Source: Streptomyces uncialis (lineage in GTDB: Bacteria > Actinomycetota > Actinomycetes > Streptomycetales > Streptomycetaceae). From it: DNA of 64,000 bases. Made by a program: the position numbers and the translations under genes. Below the pieces are notes generated by a model, which was not told the origin of the DNA, made no database searches, and was given only the letters and a program-made list of their open reading frames with translations. The DNA lies in the NCBI RefSeq assembly GCF_036250755.1, contig NZ_CP109583.1, positions 2,666,001 to 2,730,000 on the forward strand, in the 5' to 3' direction. Positions 15,779-25,742 of this stretch are shown here, in pieces. The stretch's first letter is position 1. The number at the start of each line of letters is the position of its first letter.

Positions 15779-17056
15779 TCATCGGGTGTCCCGGCCGGCC
15801 GACGCGGCCCGTCGGCGGCCCGCGTCGCGCCAGGCGACCGCGACACCCGCGAGGGCGGTGGCGAGGACGGCGGCGGCGACCGTGACGTAGGTGGCGAGGC
15901 GGGCGTTGCGTTCGGACGCCGACTCGCCGAGGTCGACCTCGGGGGCGGTGGGCGCCTTCGCGCGGGTGACGCCCTCGGCGGCGGCCGGGGTCTCGACGGG
16001 GGTGTCGTCCTCGGTGAGGGCACGTACGGGGTCGACGACGCCCCAGCCGACCAGGCGGTCGTGTCCGGCGACGGAGCGTTCCGCGGTCTGCTGGATCTGG
16101 GCCACGATCTGACGGGCGGTCCAGTCGGGGTGCTTGGCCTTGACGAGGGCGGCGACCCCGGCGACGTACGGGGCGGCGAAGCTGGTGCCGTTGTCGGAGC
16201 AGTGGCCGCCGCCGGGGACGGTGGAGACCATGTCGACGCCGGGTGCGGCGACCCCGACGAACTCGCCGGACTGGGAGAACGGGGCGCGTTCGTTGTTGCG
16301 GTCGGACGCGGCGACGGCGAGGACTCCCGGGTAGGAGGCGGGGTACGTCTCCTTGACGTTGCCGCCGAGGCCGTCGTTGCCCGCGGACGCGACGACGACC
16401 ACGTCCTTGTCGAGCGCGGCCTCGACCTCCCGGCGCAGGGCGTCGGTGGGTTTGACGGCGTTCGCGGTGTCCTGGGAGATGTTGATGACGTCGGCGCCCT
16501 CGTCGACGGCGTGCCGGATCGCGCGGGCGAGGGTCGCGGCGGTGCCGTTGCCGTAGGCGTCGTTCTGGTGGACGGGGATGATCCGCGCGGCGGGCGCCAG
16601 TCCGACGAAGCCGGTGCCCTTGGCCGGGCGGGCCGCGATGATGCCCGCGACCCGGGTGCCGTGGCCGACGGTGTCGCTGGTGCCGTCGGCCTTGCCGCGC
16701 GGGACGGGCTCGCCGTCGTCGTCCTTGGGCTTGGGCGGGAGCGAGTTGAGGCCCTTGGAGGTGTCCACCGCGCGGGTGAGCTGTGGGTTCTTGATGTCGA
16801 CGCCGGTGTCGATGACGGCGACCTGGACGCCCTTGCCGGTGGACTGGGCCCACAGTTCGTCGAGCAGGACGCGTTGCAGTGCCCAGGGGCGTCCGGGGTA
16901 CGCCTTCGAGGGGAAGGTGCACTGTCCGGTGTCGGCGAGCGCGGGGGGCGCGGCGGGCAGGACGGTCACCGTGGCGGTGGTGGCGGTGGCCGCGGTGAGG
17001 GCCGCCCAGCGGCGCAGGGTCCGGCGCCGGGCGGCGGGAGCGGGTGAGCGGGTCAT
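15779..17056 (-). CDS. mycP: Type VII secretion-associated subtilisin-like protease (mycosin) 2
   Basis: A second mycosin of 425 residues. It has a signal peptide (residues 1 to about 41, ending PPALA), an S8 domain with triad D83 (VAVIDTGVD), H132 (VGHGTRVAG) and S292 (NGTSFAAPYVAG), and a C-terminal membrane helix (about 393-412) with a basic cytosolic tail. It is closer to the canonical MycP than mycosin 1: it has the full PYVAGVAALV and QIVAQIQQTA segments. ATG 17056 has GGGAG at eight bases. It starts 14 bp after eccB ends, so the two form an operon, matching the structural EccB-MycP pairing known in ESX complexes. Confidence 0.93.
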   Translation of the reverse strand: MTRSPAPAARRRTLRRWAALTAATATTATVTVLPAAPPALADTGQCTFPSKAYPGRPWALQRVLLDELWAQSTGKGVQVAVIDTGVDIKNPQLTRAVDTSKGLNSLPPKPKDDDGEPVPRGKADGTSDTVGHGTRVAGIIAARPAKGTGFVGLAPAARIIPVHQNDAYGNGTAATLARAIRHAVDEGADVINISQDTANAVKPTDALRREVEAALDKDVVVVASAGNDGLGGNVKETYPASYPGVLAVAASDRNNERAPFSQSGEFVGVAAPGVDMVSTVPGGGHCSDNGTSFAAPYVAGVAALVKAKHPDWTARQIVAQIQQTAERSVAGHDRLVGWGVVDPVRALTEDDTPVETPAAAEGVTRAKAPTAPEVDLGESASERNARLATYVTVAAAVLATALAGVAVAWRDAGRRRAASAGRDTR

Positions 17057-17070
17057 GGCGGCGGCTCCCG

Positions 17071-18591
17071 TCACGCGCCCTGCGGCTGGCGGGCCGCGGC
17101 GGTCGACAGTCGGGGTCCGGTGGGCAGCAGGGCGGACCAGGCGGCCGGTACGGGGGTGGGCACGGCCCGCTCGTAGCCGAGACATGCCTGGGCGCGCTGG
17201 GCTTCCTGGAGCTGTTCCTTGCGCTGGGCGGCGGACATGCCGATGCCCGCGTCGTCGGAGGCGCTGTCGCTGTTGGACTGGAGGGCGTAGCGCAGCCCGG
17301 TGTCGGTGACGAGGAAGACGCCGCCGGTCTTGGTCTGGGCGCCCTTGACCTGGCGGAACAGCTGGCCGGAGCCCGGGGTGACGTAGGCGCTGGAGGAGCC
17401 GGTGGGCAGCGGGGCGGGGAAGCCGGTGCCGGCCCAGGTGCTCAGGGTGGTGGTGCCGTTGTCGCGGTCGACGGCGCGCAGGACGTTGCAGACGGTGTCG
17501 CGGCCGCCCGCGGCGATGTCGTTGACGGTGCGGGGTTCGGCGGTGGGCCAGTCGCGGTCGCCCGCGAACTCCCGGGTGGCGGGGGTGAAGGAGGCGGGTC
17601 CCACCTCGCGGGCCTTGCCGGCCTGGCCGAGGGGGTCGAGCTGGCGGCTGCTGAGCAGCAGCCGGGCGGTGAAGTCGGAGACGGGGGCGATCTCGTCGGG
17701 CAGCACGACGTAGTAGCGGGTGCGGTCGCCGTCGGGGGCCCGGAGGATCGTGCCGACCTTCTTCGTGTCCGTGTCGAGCGTGCCGGGCACGTCGGCGGTC
17801 GCGCCGATGGTGCCGTCGACGTCGGGGAAGTCGACGGGGTCCCCGGTGCGCAGTGTGGCGAGCCATTGGCGGGAGACGCGCTGGGGGGCGCGGTCGGAGC
17901 GGACGAGGGTGCGCAGCAGGAGTTCGTCGTCCGCGGGGACGCGGTAGGCGGTGCCCTGGGCGTCGACGACGTAGCGGGTGCGGTCGGGGCCGGTGACGTA
18001 CAGGAGTTCGCCGCCGCGCAGCCGGGAGGGGCCGTCGGTGAGCTTCTTCTCGCGGTCGGCGAGGACGAAGGTGGCCTTCTGGATGGCGCGTCCGCCCTGG
18101 CCGGGCTGTTCGCAGACGGCCCAGCGCTTGGCGGTGTCGGCCTCCTTGGCGGGCGGCAGCCGGTCGGGGGCGTAGGGGATGCCGAGGGTGGCTCCGTGCG
18201 GGATGCGGCCCTTGTCGATGACGGACTCGTCGACGCTGATGACCTTGCCCTGGTCGGGTTCGAGGAGGAGCTTGGCGGACGCCATGTTGAGGACGGGGTG
18301 CAGCTGGCGTTTCCCGTCGGTCTTGAGGACGACGTACCGGGTGGTGGAGTCGCTGGCGATGATGACGTTCTGGTACGGCTTGGACCAGCCGGGCGGGGCG
18401 GAGGGTTTGAACATGCCCCAGGCGCCGAAGACGGCGAGGACGATCACCCCGACGATCAGGCCGGGCACGATGCCGCGCAGCGGTCGCGGGGCGTCCTCCT
18501 CGGAGCCTCCCGGGGAGGGCTGGAGGTAGGCCGCGAGCATGCGGCGCTTCGCGAAGGTGTAGGCGTTGAGCTCGTCGCGCCGTGATGCCAT
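17071..18591 (-). CDS. eccB: Type VII secretion protein EccB
   Basis: EccB is the periplasmic/extracytoplasmic part of the ESX membrane complex. The 506-residue protein starts MASRRDELNAYTFAKRRM, a hallmark of the family, has one membrane helix at about residues 40-60 and a large external domain with the repeated beta modules of EccB and a few cysteines (VCEQ, TVCNV, ACLGY) suitable for disulfides. Its length is in the usual 480-510 range. ATG 18591 was chosen by the family N-terminus; GGGGAG is about 12 bases upstream. It is divergent from eccE and is followed at 14 bp by the mycosin gene. Confidence 0.93.
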   Translation of the reverse strand: MASRRDELNAYTFAKRRMLAAYLQPSPGGSEEDAPRPLRGIVPGLIVGVIVLAVFGAWGMFKPSAPPGWSKPYQNVIIASDSTTRYVVLKTDGKRQLHPVLNMASAKLLLEPDQGKVISVDESVIDKGRIPHGATLGIPYAPDRLPPAKEADTAKRWAVCEQPGQGGRAIQKATFVLADREKKLTDGPSRLRGGELLYVTGPDRTRYVVDAQGTAYRVPADDELLLRTLVRSDRAPQRVSRQWLATLRTGDPVDFPDVDGTIGATADVPGTLDTDTKKVGTILRAPDGDRTRYYVVLPDEIAPVSDFTARLLLSSRQLDPLGQAGKAREVGPASFTPATREFAGDRDWPTAEPRTVNDIAAGGRDTVCNVLRAVDRDNGTTTLSTWAGTGFPAPLPTGSSSAYVTPGSGQLFRQVKGAQTKTGGVFLVTDTGLRYALQSNSDSASDDAGIGMSAAQRKEQLQEAQRAQACLGYERAVPTPVPAAWSALLPTGPRLSTAAARQPQGA

Positions 18592-18863
18592 CGGTGTGTG
18601 TTTCTCCCCGTGTCCCCGAGTGCCCCGAAGCGGGTGTGACGTGCCGGGCGATCGCCCGTGCGTCGTCGGCTTCGTGGTGCGTCCCCTGGTGCGCCACCGG
18701 TGCGGACGGCCGGGGACCGCGTTGTCAGACCGGGCACCTACTATGCCTGGTACGTGGTCGTGCGCGCGGGCCGGGTAGGGTGAGCGGCCCTTCAACCGCC
18801 TTGCCGATCAGCGGTTTTCGGGAGACTTCGGGGAAGTTCAGGGAATTCGGGGGATATGGAGTG

Positions 18864-20213
18864 ATGGTTTCCGCCACGCGGTCGCGTTCGCGGTCCCGTT
18901 CGGGCCCCGCTGCCGGGCGTGGTCAGGGCCGGTCCCGGGGCCGTTCGGCGCGGGGGCCGGTGGGCCCGTCCGCCGGGGGCCCGTCGGTGTCGCCCCGCGC
19001 GGGGGCGCGTTCGGGGGGCGCGGGGGCGTCCCGTCTGCAACAGCTCGCGATGGTGGAGGTGGCCGTCGCGCTGGCGGTCGCGGCGTGGGTCGTCGATCCG
19101 GTGGCGCTGGCGGTGGTCGCCCCGGTGGCGCTGGCGCTGGTGCTGCTCGCGGTGGTGCGCCGTCGTGGGCGTTCGCTGCCGGAGTGGCTGAGGACGCTGG
19201 TGGCGTTCCGCGCGCGGGTGCGGCGTGCCAGGTCGGCGCCCGTGCCGGACCCGGGGACGGACCCGGCGCTCGCGCCCCTGGTGGAGTGCGATCCGGCGTT
19301 GCGGACCTATCGTCACACCCCCGGTGACAGCCGGGACCGGCGGCCGATCGGTCTGATCGGGGACGGCGCGTTCCTGACGGCGGTGCTCCAGGTGGAGTCG
19401 GACGCGACGGCGCTGCGCGCGGAGCGGGACCGGCGTCCGCTGCCGCTGTCGCTGGTGCGGGACGCGCTGGAGGTGGACGGCATCCGGCTGGAGTCGGCGC
19501 AGGTCGTGGTGCACACCCAGCCCGCGCCCGCGCTGGGGCTGCCGCAGGACTCGATAGCGGTCACCAACTACACGCGGCTGGGCGCGGGGGCGGGTGTCCC
19601 CGCGGTGCGGATCACCTGGGTGGCGCTGAAGCTGGACCCGGAGCGGTGTCCGGAGGCGGTCGCCGCGCGCGGTGGCGGGCTGACGGGGGCGCAGAAGTGC
19701 GTGGCCCGGGTGGCGCAGCATCTGTCGAGCAGGCTGACGGGTGCCGGGTTCCGGGTCACGGTCCTGACGGACGAGGAGCTGACGGCCGCGGTGGCGACCT
19801 CCGCGGGCGCCAATCCGATGGTCACCGTGCAGGCGGCCACCTCGGGGCGGCGGCAGCGGCGTACGGAGGAGTCCAGCCGGGACTGGCGCTGCGACAACCG
19901 CCGTCACACCACGTACTGGGTGCGGCGCTGGCCGCAGCTGGGTGGTGCGGGGGCGTCGCTGGCGCAGCTCGTGGCGTTGCTGACGGCGGTGCCCGCGCTG
20001 GCCACCACGTTCAGTCTGACGCTGAGCGGCGCGGGTCGGGAGGTCGGGGTGCGGGGTCATCTGCGGATCACGGGGCGCAGCGAGACCGAGTTGACGGCGG
20101 CGCGGCGTGCGCTGGAGCAGGCGGCGCGGGAGGCCAGGGTCGGACTGTCCCGGCTGGACCGTGAGCAGCTCCCGGCCGCGTTGGCCACCTTGCCGTTGGG
20201 GGGAGCCCGCTGA
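18864..20213 (+). CDS. eccE: Type VII secretion protein EccE
   Basis: EccE is the peripheral membrane component of the ESX core complex. The roughly 449-residue protein has a long basic Ser/Arg/Gly-rich N-terminus, two adjacent membrane helices (about residues 65-105, VAVALAVAAWVVD and VALALVLLAVV) and a cytosolic C-terminal domain with the family pattern DGVG-like IGLIGDGAFLTAVLQVE and VALKLDPERCPEAVAARGGG. ATG 18864 and GTG 18861 are both possible; GGGGGA lies six bases before the GTG. It is divergent from eccB (272-bp gap holding an AT-richer CCTACTAT spot at about 18737-18744) and overlaps the next gene by one base. Confidence 0.85.
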   Translation: MVSATRSRSRSRSGPAAGRGQGRSRGRSARGPVGPSAGGPSVSPRAGARSGGAGASRLQQLAMVEVAVALAVAAWVVDPVALAVVAPVALALVLLAVVRRRGRSLPEWLRTLVAFRARVRRARSAPVPDPGTDPALAPLVECDPALRTYRHTPGDSRDRRPIGLIGDGAFLTAVLQVESDATALRAERDRRPLPLSLVRDALEVDGIRLESAQVVVHTQPAPALGLPQDSIAVTNYTRLGAGAGVPAVRITWVALKLDPERCPEAVAARGGGLTGAQKCVARVAQHLSSRLTGAGFRVTVLTDEELTAAVATSAGANPMVTVQAATSGRRQRRTEESSRDWRCDNRRHTTYWVRRWPQLGGAGASLAQLVALLTAVPALATTFSLTLSGAGREVGVRGHLRITGRSETELTAARRALEQAAREARVGLSRLDREQLPAALATLPLGGAR

Positions 20214-21169
20214 TGGCTTTCGCTTCCACACAGTCCGCCGGTGGGTCCGGCGGAGGGCCGTTCCCGGGGGCGTTCACGGGCGCGGGTTCCGCCGGTACGG
20301 GTTCCACTGGTCCAGGCTTCGCCGGTACGGGGCAGGGCCCGGGGCCGGGGTACGGGGCGCCCGGCGGGCAGCCGGGCGGTTATGCCGGGGGCGGTCCGTC
20401 CGGGACGGGTGGTCCGGTGGCCGGTGCGGGTGAGGCGCCGGGTGCGTCCCCGGGCGGTCTGCGGGCCCGGGTGCGGGCCGGGTTCGGGCTGATCGGGCCC
20501 CGGCATCCGCGCCAGACGCTGCCCGTGGAGCAGTTCGACTCGCTCACGCTGCCCCTCGGGGACGACGGTGTGGTGATCGGTGTCGACGCCGAGGACCGGC
20601 CCGCGGTGCTGGGGGTGAACCGCCCCACCCCGTACGACGTGGTGCTGATCGGCGGGCTGTGGACCGCGCAGGTGCTGGCGCTGCGCACGGCGGCGACGGG
20701 CGCGCGGCTGGCGGTCGAGACGGGCCGGGCGCCGATGTGGACGTCGCTGGCGCAGGCGGCGGGCGGCGCGGTGCAGTGCGTGACGCTGTACGACGTGGGC
20801 CAGGTGCCGCCGCTCGGCGCGTCCGCCGGTGGTCCGGTCGTCGTGGTGCGGGACTGCGGTATGCGTCCCCCGCGCGGGCGGGTGATGTCGGCGCCGTGGC
20901 AGACGGTGGTGACGCTGCTGCCGTATCTCAGTCCGGTGGCGCCCCGGTTGATGCGTCAGGCGCGGCTGGTGGGCGTGCAGCGGGTCTCGCCGGACGAGGC
21001 CGCGGAGATAGGCCGGGTCCTCGGGCTGCCCCCGGAGGACGTGGCGTCGCTGCCGACCCTCGCGGACGGTGTCACCCTGTGGTGCGCGGACCGGGACCGC
21101 CACTATGTGATGACACGGCCCACGGACATCGAGGAAGGCCTGCTCGGGCTGCCCCGCCGGATGGACTGA
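20213..21169 (+). CDS. Conserved protein coupled to eccE, probable ESX component
   Basis: A 318-residue protein that I do not recognise. Residues 1-85 are almost all Gly/Pro/Ala/Ser/Thr and surely disordered. The rest is a compact soluble alpha/beta domain with segments such as VVIGVDAEDRPAVLGVNR, YDVVLIGGLWTAQVLALR and GGPVVVVRDCGM. No membrane segment or nucleotide-binding motif is seen. It overlaps eccE by one base (TGATG), so it is made with EccE, and its folded part could bind it; the pairing of repeated-lobe-like strands with EccE suggests a structural subunit or assembly factor. This is inference from context only. Confidence 0.7.
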   Translation: MAFASTQSAGGSGGGPFPGAFTGAGSAGTGSTGPGFAGTGQGPGPGYGAPGGQPGGYAGGGPSGTGGPVAGAGEAPGASPGGLRARVRAGFGLIGPRHPRQTLPVEQFDSLTLPLGDDGVVIGVDAEDRPAVLGVNRPTPYDVVLIGGLWTAQVLALRTAATGARLAVETGRAPMWTSLAQAAGGAVQCVTLYDVGQVPPLGASAGGPVVVVRDCGMRPPRGRVMSAPWQTVVTLLPYLSPVAPRLMRQARLVGVQRVSPDEAAEIGRVLGLPPEDVASLPTLADGVTLWCADRDRHYVMTRPTDIEEGLLGLPRRMD

Positions 21170-21552
21170 TCGCACGGGTCCGGCCCCCGGAAAGCACGGG
21201 TGGCGGGGAGACACGCACATGTTCCGGGACAATCAAGGGCATTGGCACCGGGAGACGTCGAACGTGCTGACGAGGGCCCGTGTTCGGGCTTGACCGGCTT
21301 TGTCCGGTACGGGCGCGCGTGCGGGTGCCGCCGCCGGGCAGTTGTGACGGGACGGGGGACAACGGCGGGCCGACGGGCCTGCCGTACGGGCGCTCGCGGT
21401 GATTAGGCTGGGACCGGGCGCGCCTTCGTCACCCGTGAGCGGTCGCTGGTGGCCCCGGGGTGAAACCGTGGCGGACCGGTCGTACCGGGCCGCCGGGAGC
21501 GGTGCCCCACCATCGCGGCAAGCAGGGTGCTCGAACCACACCAGGAGGAATT
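21170..21552. promoter_or_regulatory. Intergenic region before the EspI-like gene
   Basis: This 383-bp gap has no supported gene. It holds a candidate promoter, TGCCGT (21380-21385), an 18-bp spacer and TAGGCT (21404-21409), the latter fitting the Streptomyces TAGRRT-type -10, about 140 bases before the GTG start. TTGACC at about 21285 could be another -35. No strong terminator hairpin was noticed after the upstream gene, so read-through is possible. Confidence 0.4.
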
Positions 21553-24500
21553 GTGAACAGCGATCGGGACGGGAAGCGCGGGGGCTGGGCTACACCCGAC
21601 GATGACCAGTCCGACGCCGAGTCCGCTGTGGAGACGACGGGCGAGTTCACCATCGACTACGCCCCGCCCGCCTGGTACACGCAGAACGCCTCGGGGAGCG
21701 CGGGTGAGACCCCGTCGGCGTCCCCGGCGCCGGTCGCGCCCGCCGCGTATGCGCCGCCGCCCACCGGGGCGGCCGTGACGATGCCCCCGCCGCCGGGTGA
21801 GTTCGTACCGCCCGCAGCGGAGGCGACCGGTCGGCCGGACGCCACCGGTCCGTCGGGACCCACCGGTCCGTCGGGGGGCGCCTCGGTGCCCGGGTTGCCG
21901 TTGGGAGCGGGGTTCGAGCCTGTCGCGGCACCCGGTGGGGCGCCCGCCGGGCCGGATCCGGTCGTGAGCGCCCCTGTTCCGGGGTATCCGATGCCCACCG
22001 GTACGCCGACGACGGCCCCCGGCGCGGCCCACGGGACGCCCCCGCCCCCTCCGGCCGAACCGCCCGCCGTGCCTGCCGTGAACGCGGGTGCCGCCGAGGC
22101 CGGTTCAGGCAGTACGCGTGGTACAGGCGGTACGAGTGGTACAGGGAGTACGAGTGGTACGGGCGCGGGCGGCGCGGGCAGTGGGGATCTGGAGAGCGGG
22201 GCGACCATGCGGATCTCCTCCGCCGCCCTGAAGCGGGAGTTCTCGCAGCGGGCACAGGAGGCCGTGCGCCCCGGTGCGACGGGTGCCGCCGGGGACCCCG
22301 GTACCGGTGATGCCGCCGCCCCCGCCGCTGGTGACCCGAGCGGTCCGCAGGGCCGCGCGGGCAGCGGGGACGCCGTGGTACCCGGTCCCCGTACGCCGTC
22401 CGCCGGCCCCGCGTCCGGATCCGGCGCGGACCCGTCCCGTACGGAGTCCGCGGTCGCGTCGTCCAGCGACGGGTCCCGGAGCGAGGGCACCGGCTCCGGA
22501 GCCGCCCCGGAGTCCCCGACGCCGGACACCTCAGCCGCTGAGGCCGCTGAGGACGACGGCACCGCCGCGTCCACGACCGCCGCCACGGCCGACTCCGTCG
22601 AGGGGGTCTCCCCCGACAGCGGTCCGCCCGCCCCGGTGCCCGGTCAGGCCGGCGGCGACGCCAAGAGTGGCGGCCACCCGGGGGCCGACCCGGAGAACAG
22701 TGCGGACACGGCCGAGGGCACGCCGAGTGACGTTCCGGCGGACATCCAGGACGCGGTACCCCCCGTGCCGTCCGCACCGGCTGTTGCTCCCGTCGCCGAC
22801 GGCACCGCGACGGACGGTCCCGGTACGGCTACCGGTACCGCTCCCGACGGGGCGGGCCACGGCACACCGCCGCACTGGACCCCGCCCCCTGCCCCGCAGG
22901 ACGGTCTCCCGCCCCTGCCCCCCGCCTTCCAGCCCGCCACCCCGGGCCCCGCCGGACAGTGGCCCGTCACGGACCGCCCGGGACCCGGCGCCCCCGTGAC
23001 ACCGCAGCTCCCGCCGCCCGCGCAGCCCCCGGGCGTACCGCAGGCACCGCAGGGCGCGCCCGGCGCCTGGGCCGGTCCTGGTGCGCCCCTGGCCGGTCCC
23101 GGTGCGTCAGGTCCGGCCGGTCCCGGCACGGCACCCGCCGGATCTGACACACCGGCCGTCCCCGGGCAGGCCGCACACCCCGGCCACCCCGGCCACCCCG
23201 CACAGCCCGGCCAGCCCGGCCAGCCCGGCCAGCCCGCCCACCACACGGCACCCGTGCCGCCCCCGCCCGCGTCGGCGCCCGGCGCGTACCCCGCGCCCCA
23301 GGCGCCCGCGCACCCGACGGGTGGTCAGCCCGTCCCCGGTGGATACGGGTTCCCCCAGCCGGGCCAGGTGCCCACCGGACAGCCGCCGCTGCCGGACCCG
23401 TCCGTGGCGCAGGGCGGCGGGTACGGCTTCCCGCAGCAGCCCGTTCCCCCGGTGGCCCAGCCGCCCGCGTTCCCCGCCCAGGAAGGGTGGAACCCGGCCG
23501 CGCCGTCGTCGTACCCGCAGCCCTCCCAGGCGGCGCACCACCCCCAACAGCACGTCCAGCAGCCGCCCGCCGCACCGCCCGGCCCCCCGCAGGGACAGGT
23601 TCCGGGCGGGCCCCTGCCCGGACAGCAGCAGCCGTACCCGCCGGGACCCCACCAGTCCCAGCCGCAGGCACAGCCTCAGCAGGGAGGCGGCTACGGCTTC
23701 CCGCAGGCACCCGGTCACCCCGGCGCCCAGCCGCAGCAGGCACCGCAGCCGCAGCAAGCCCCGGGCATCCCGACCGCCCACCAAGGCCATCAGAGCCACC
23801 AGGGCCACCAGGCTCCGCAGCCACCGCACGCCCCTTGGCCGGAGCAGGCGCAGCCGCAGCCGCAGCCGCAGCCCCAGCAGGCACCGCAGGCACCCCAGCC
23901 GCCCCAGGCATCGCAGCCGCCGCAGCAGGGTGGGCCGGGGCAGCCGTTCCCGGCTGACCCCCGGGCGGGCAGCGCCTGGCCGCAGCCGCTCCAGCACGAC
24001 CAGCGCGAGCGCACCAACCCCGGTGCCCCGCTCGGGTACACGGCCGCGGTGGAGCTGTCGTCGGACCGGCTGATCGGCAAGAAGCAGAAGGCGCGCAGCG
24101 GCAGGCCCGCTGCGGGTGGTTCGCGGTTCAAGCTCGGTGGCAAGAAGGAGGAGGCGGAGCGGCAGCGCAAGCTCCAGCTCATCCGTACGCCCGTGCTGTC
24201 CTGCTACCGCATCGCGGTGATCAGCCTCAAGGGCGGTGTCGGCAAGACGACCACGACGACCGCGCTCGGGGCGACGCTGGCCACCGAACGCCAGGACAAG
24301 ATCCTCGCGATCGACGCCAACCCCGACGCGGGCACCCTCGGGCGCCGGGTGCGCCGGGAGACCGGGGCGACCATCCGTGACCTGGTGCAGGCGATCCCGT
24401 ACCTCAACTCGTACATGGACATCCGCCGGTTCACCTCGCAGGCGCCGTCCGGTCTGGAGATCATCGCCAACGACGTCGATCCGGCGGTGTCCACGGCGTT

Positions 24501-25443
24501 CAACGACGAGGACTACCGGCGCGCGATCGACGTGCTCGGCAAGCAGTACCCGATCGTGCTGACGGACTCCGGCACCGGGCTGCTGTACAGCGCGATGCGC
24601 GGGGTGCTGGACCTCGCGGACCAGCTCATCATCGTCTCGACGCCGTCGGTGGACGGGGCGAGCAGCGCGAGCACGACGCTGGACTGGCTGTCCGCGCACG
24701 GGTACGCGGATCTGGTGTCCCGTTCGCTGACGGTGATCTCCGGGGTCCGCGAGACCGGCAAGATGATCAAGGTGGAGGACATCGTCAGCCACTTCGAGAC
24801 CCGGTGCCGCGGTGTGGTCGTCGTGCCCTTCGACGAGCATCTGGCGGCCGGGGCCGAGGTCGACCTCGACATGATGCGGCCCAAGGTGCGGGAGGCGTAC
24901 TTCCAGCTGTCGGCGCTGGTCGCCGAGGACTTCTCCCGGGCGCAGCAGGCCCAGGGCCTGTGGACGTCCGACGGGAATCCGCCTCCGCAGCTGGCCCCGC
25001 CGATGCCGGGTCCGTACAGCCACGGCCAGGCGCAGCAGGCTCCCGCGGCGCCGGGCCAGGTTCCCGGGCAGATGCCCGGTCAGGTACCCGGGCAGCCGCC
25101 CGGTCAGGTACCGGGGCAGATGTCCGGCCAGGTCCCCGGGCAGATGCCGCCGGGTCAGCTTCCCGGGCAGCAGCAGCCGATGGGCGGGGGCGGGTACCCC
25201 GGCGCCGGTCAGGCGTACGCCCCGCAGGAGGGCGGCTACGGATGGCCGCCGCACCCCGGTGGGCCGGCGGCGGGTCCTCCCCCGGGGATGCCCCTGCCTC
25301 CCGCCGGGGCACCGTACCCCTACGCCGGTGCCGGTACCGATCAGCCCATGGCACCCGGCGCGGTGCCCCCGCAGATGCCTCAGCCGCCGCAGGGTCCCCC
25401 TGCTCCGGCGGGTACGGAGGAGGGGGACTCCCCCAGCCGCTGA
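21553..25443 (+). CDS. EspI-like ParA/MinD-type ATPase with long disordered arms
   Basis: A 1296-residue protein. Residues 1 to about 860 are disordered, first Ala/Gly/Thr/Ser/Pro-rich and then Pro/Gln/Gly-rich with many HPG, QPG and PQ repeats. Near the N-terminus is a short conserved-looking motif, [17 protein letters not shown] (residues 29-45). The C-terminal part carries a ParA/MinD ATPase with deviant Walker [11 protein letters not shown] (893-902), the switch strand [15 protein letters not shown], and [23 protein letters not shown] pentapeptide tail of about 150 residues ends the protein. The plan matches EspI of mycobacterial ESX-1. GTG 21553 has AGGAGG at four bases. It likely regulates or organises secretion in response to ATP; that is known for EspI and inferred here. 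Confidence 0.82.
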   Translation: MNSDRDGKRGGWATPDDDQSDAESAVETTGEFTIDYAPPAWYTQNASGSAGETPSASPAPVAPAAYAPPPTGAAVTMPPPPGEFVPPAAEATGRPDATGPSGPTGPSGGASVPGLPLGAGFEPVAAPGGAPAGPDPVVSAPVPGYPMPTGTPTTAPGAAHGTPPPPPAEPPAVPAVNAGAAEAGSGSTRGTGGTSGTGSTSGTGAGGAGSGDLESGATMRISSAALKREFSQRAQEAVRPGATGAAGDPGTGDAAAPAAGDPSGPQGRAGSGDAVVPGPRTPSAGPASGSGADPSRTESAVASSSDGSRSEGTGSGAAPESPTPDTSAAEAAEDDGTAASTTAATADSVEGVSPDSGPPAPVPGQAGGDAKSGGHPGADPENSADTAEGTPSDVPADIQDAVPPVPSAPAVAPVADGTATDGPGTATGTAPDGAGHGTPPHWTPPPAPQDGLPPLPPAFQPATPGPAGQWPVTDRPGPGAPVTPQLPPPAQPPGVPQAPQGAPGAWAGPGAPLAGPGASGPAGPGTAPAGSDTPAVPGQAAHPGHPGHPAQPGQPGQPGQPAHHTAPVPPPPASAPGAYPAPQAPAHPTGGQPVPGGYGFPQPGQVPTGQPPLPDPSVAQGGGYGFPQQPVPPVAQPPAFPAQEGWNPAAPSSYPQPSQAAHHPQQHVQQPPAAPPGPPQGQVPGGPLPGQQQPYPPGPHQSQPQAQPQQGGGYGFPQAPGHPGAQPQQAPQPQQAPGIPTAHQGHQSHQGHQAPQPPHAPWPEQAQPQPQPQPQQAPQAPQPPQASQPPQQGGPGQPFPADPRAGSAWPQPLQHDQRERTNPGAPLGYTAAVELSSDRLIGKKQKARSGRPAAGGSRFKLGGKKEEAERQRKLQLIRTPVLSCYRIAVISLKGGVGKTTTTTALGATLATERQDKILAIDANPDAGTLGRRVRRETGATIRDLVQAIPYLNSYMDIRRFTSQAPSGLEIIANDVDPAVSTAFNDEDYRRAIDVLGKQYPIVLTDSGTGLLYSAMRGVLDLADQLIIVSTPSVDGASSASTTLDWLSAHGYADLVSRSLTVISGVRETGKMIKVEDIVSHFETRCRGVVVVPFDEHLAAGAEVDLDMMRPKVREAYFQLSALVAEDFSRAQQAQGLWTSDGNPPPQLAPPMPGPYSHGQAQQAPAAPGQVPGQMPGQVPGQPPGQVPGQMSGQVPGQMPPGQLPGQQQPMGGGGYPGAGQAYAPQEGGYGWPPHPGGPAAGPPPGMPLPPAGAPYPYAGAGTDQPMAPGAVPPQMPQPPQGPPAPAGTEEGDSPSR

Positions 25444-25646
25444 GGTCCCGCCCTCGAACGTGTCGACGAACGAGCTCACCCACATGGGTGGCCCGTGGCC
25501 GGCCGGAGACGCTTCTCGCAGGCGTCCCCGGCTTTTCGGCGTGTGCCGACGGGGCAGGCGGGACGCGTGTGGGCCAGGTGGACCAATTTCCGCCGCGAGG
25601 GGGCTGGAGGGCTTGTTCTCGCAGGCCACGTCGGGGGCGGGGGTTG

Positions 25647-25675
25647 TTGACGGGACGTACCTACGCTGATAAACA
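25647..25675 (+). promoter_or_regulatory. Candidate promoter of the peptide ABC transporter operon
   Basis: TTGACG (25647-25652) and TAAACA (25670-25675) are 17 bp apart, a good sigma-70-like arrangement. Transcription would start near 25682, about 60 bases before the first gene. The region from 25444 to 25646 shows no gene. Confidence 0.55.
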
Positions 25676-25742
25676 CACAAGCAATCCTGTGTCTCATCAA
25701 CAAGCCGTCCCTGCGTGAGTCATGACGCGAGGTCATCGATCG

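Noticed and set aside
17057..18697. Upstream extension of the mycosin 2 frame through eccB
   Set aside because: It overlaps eccB fully and is Arg/Pro-rich; the signal peptide start at 17056 with its own RBS explains the gene.
18735..18745. TACTAT as the -10 of an eccE promoter
   Set aside because: No acceptable -35 at 16-19 bp; TTGTCA is only 11 bp upstream, so the call is too weak.
23107..25680. 857-codon minus-strand frame opposite the EspI-like gene
   Set aside because: Arg/Leu/Gly-rich shadow; the plus strand holds an intact ParA domain.
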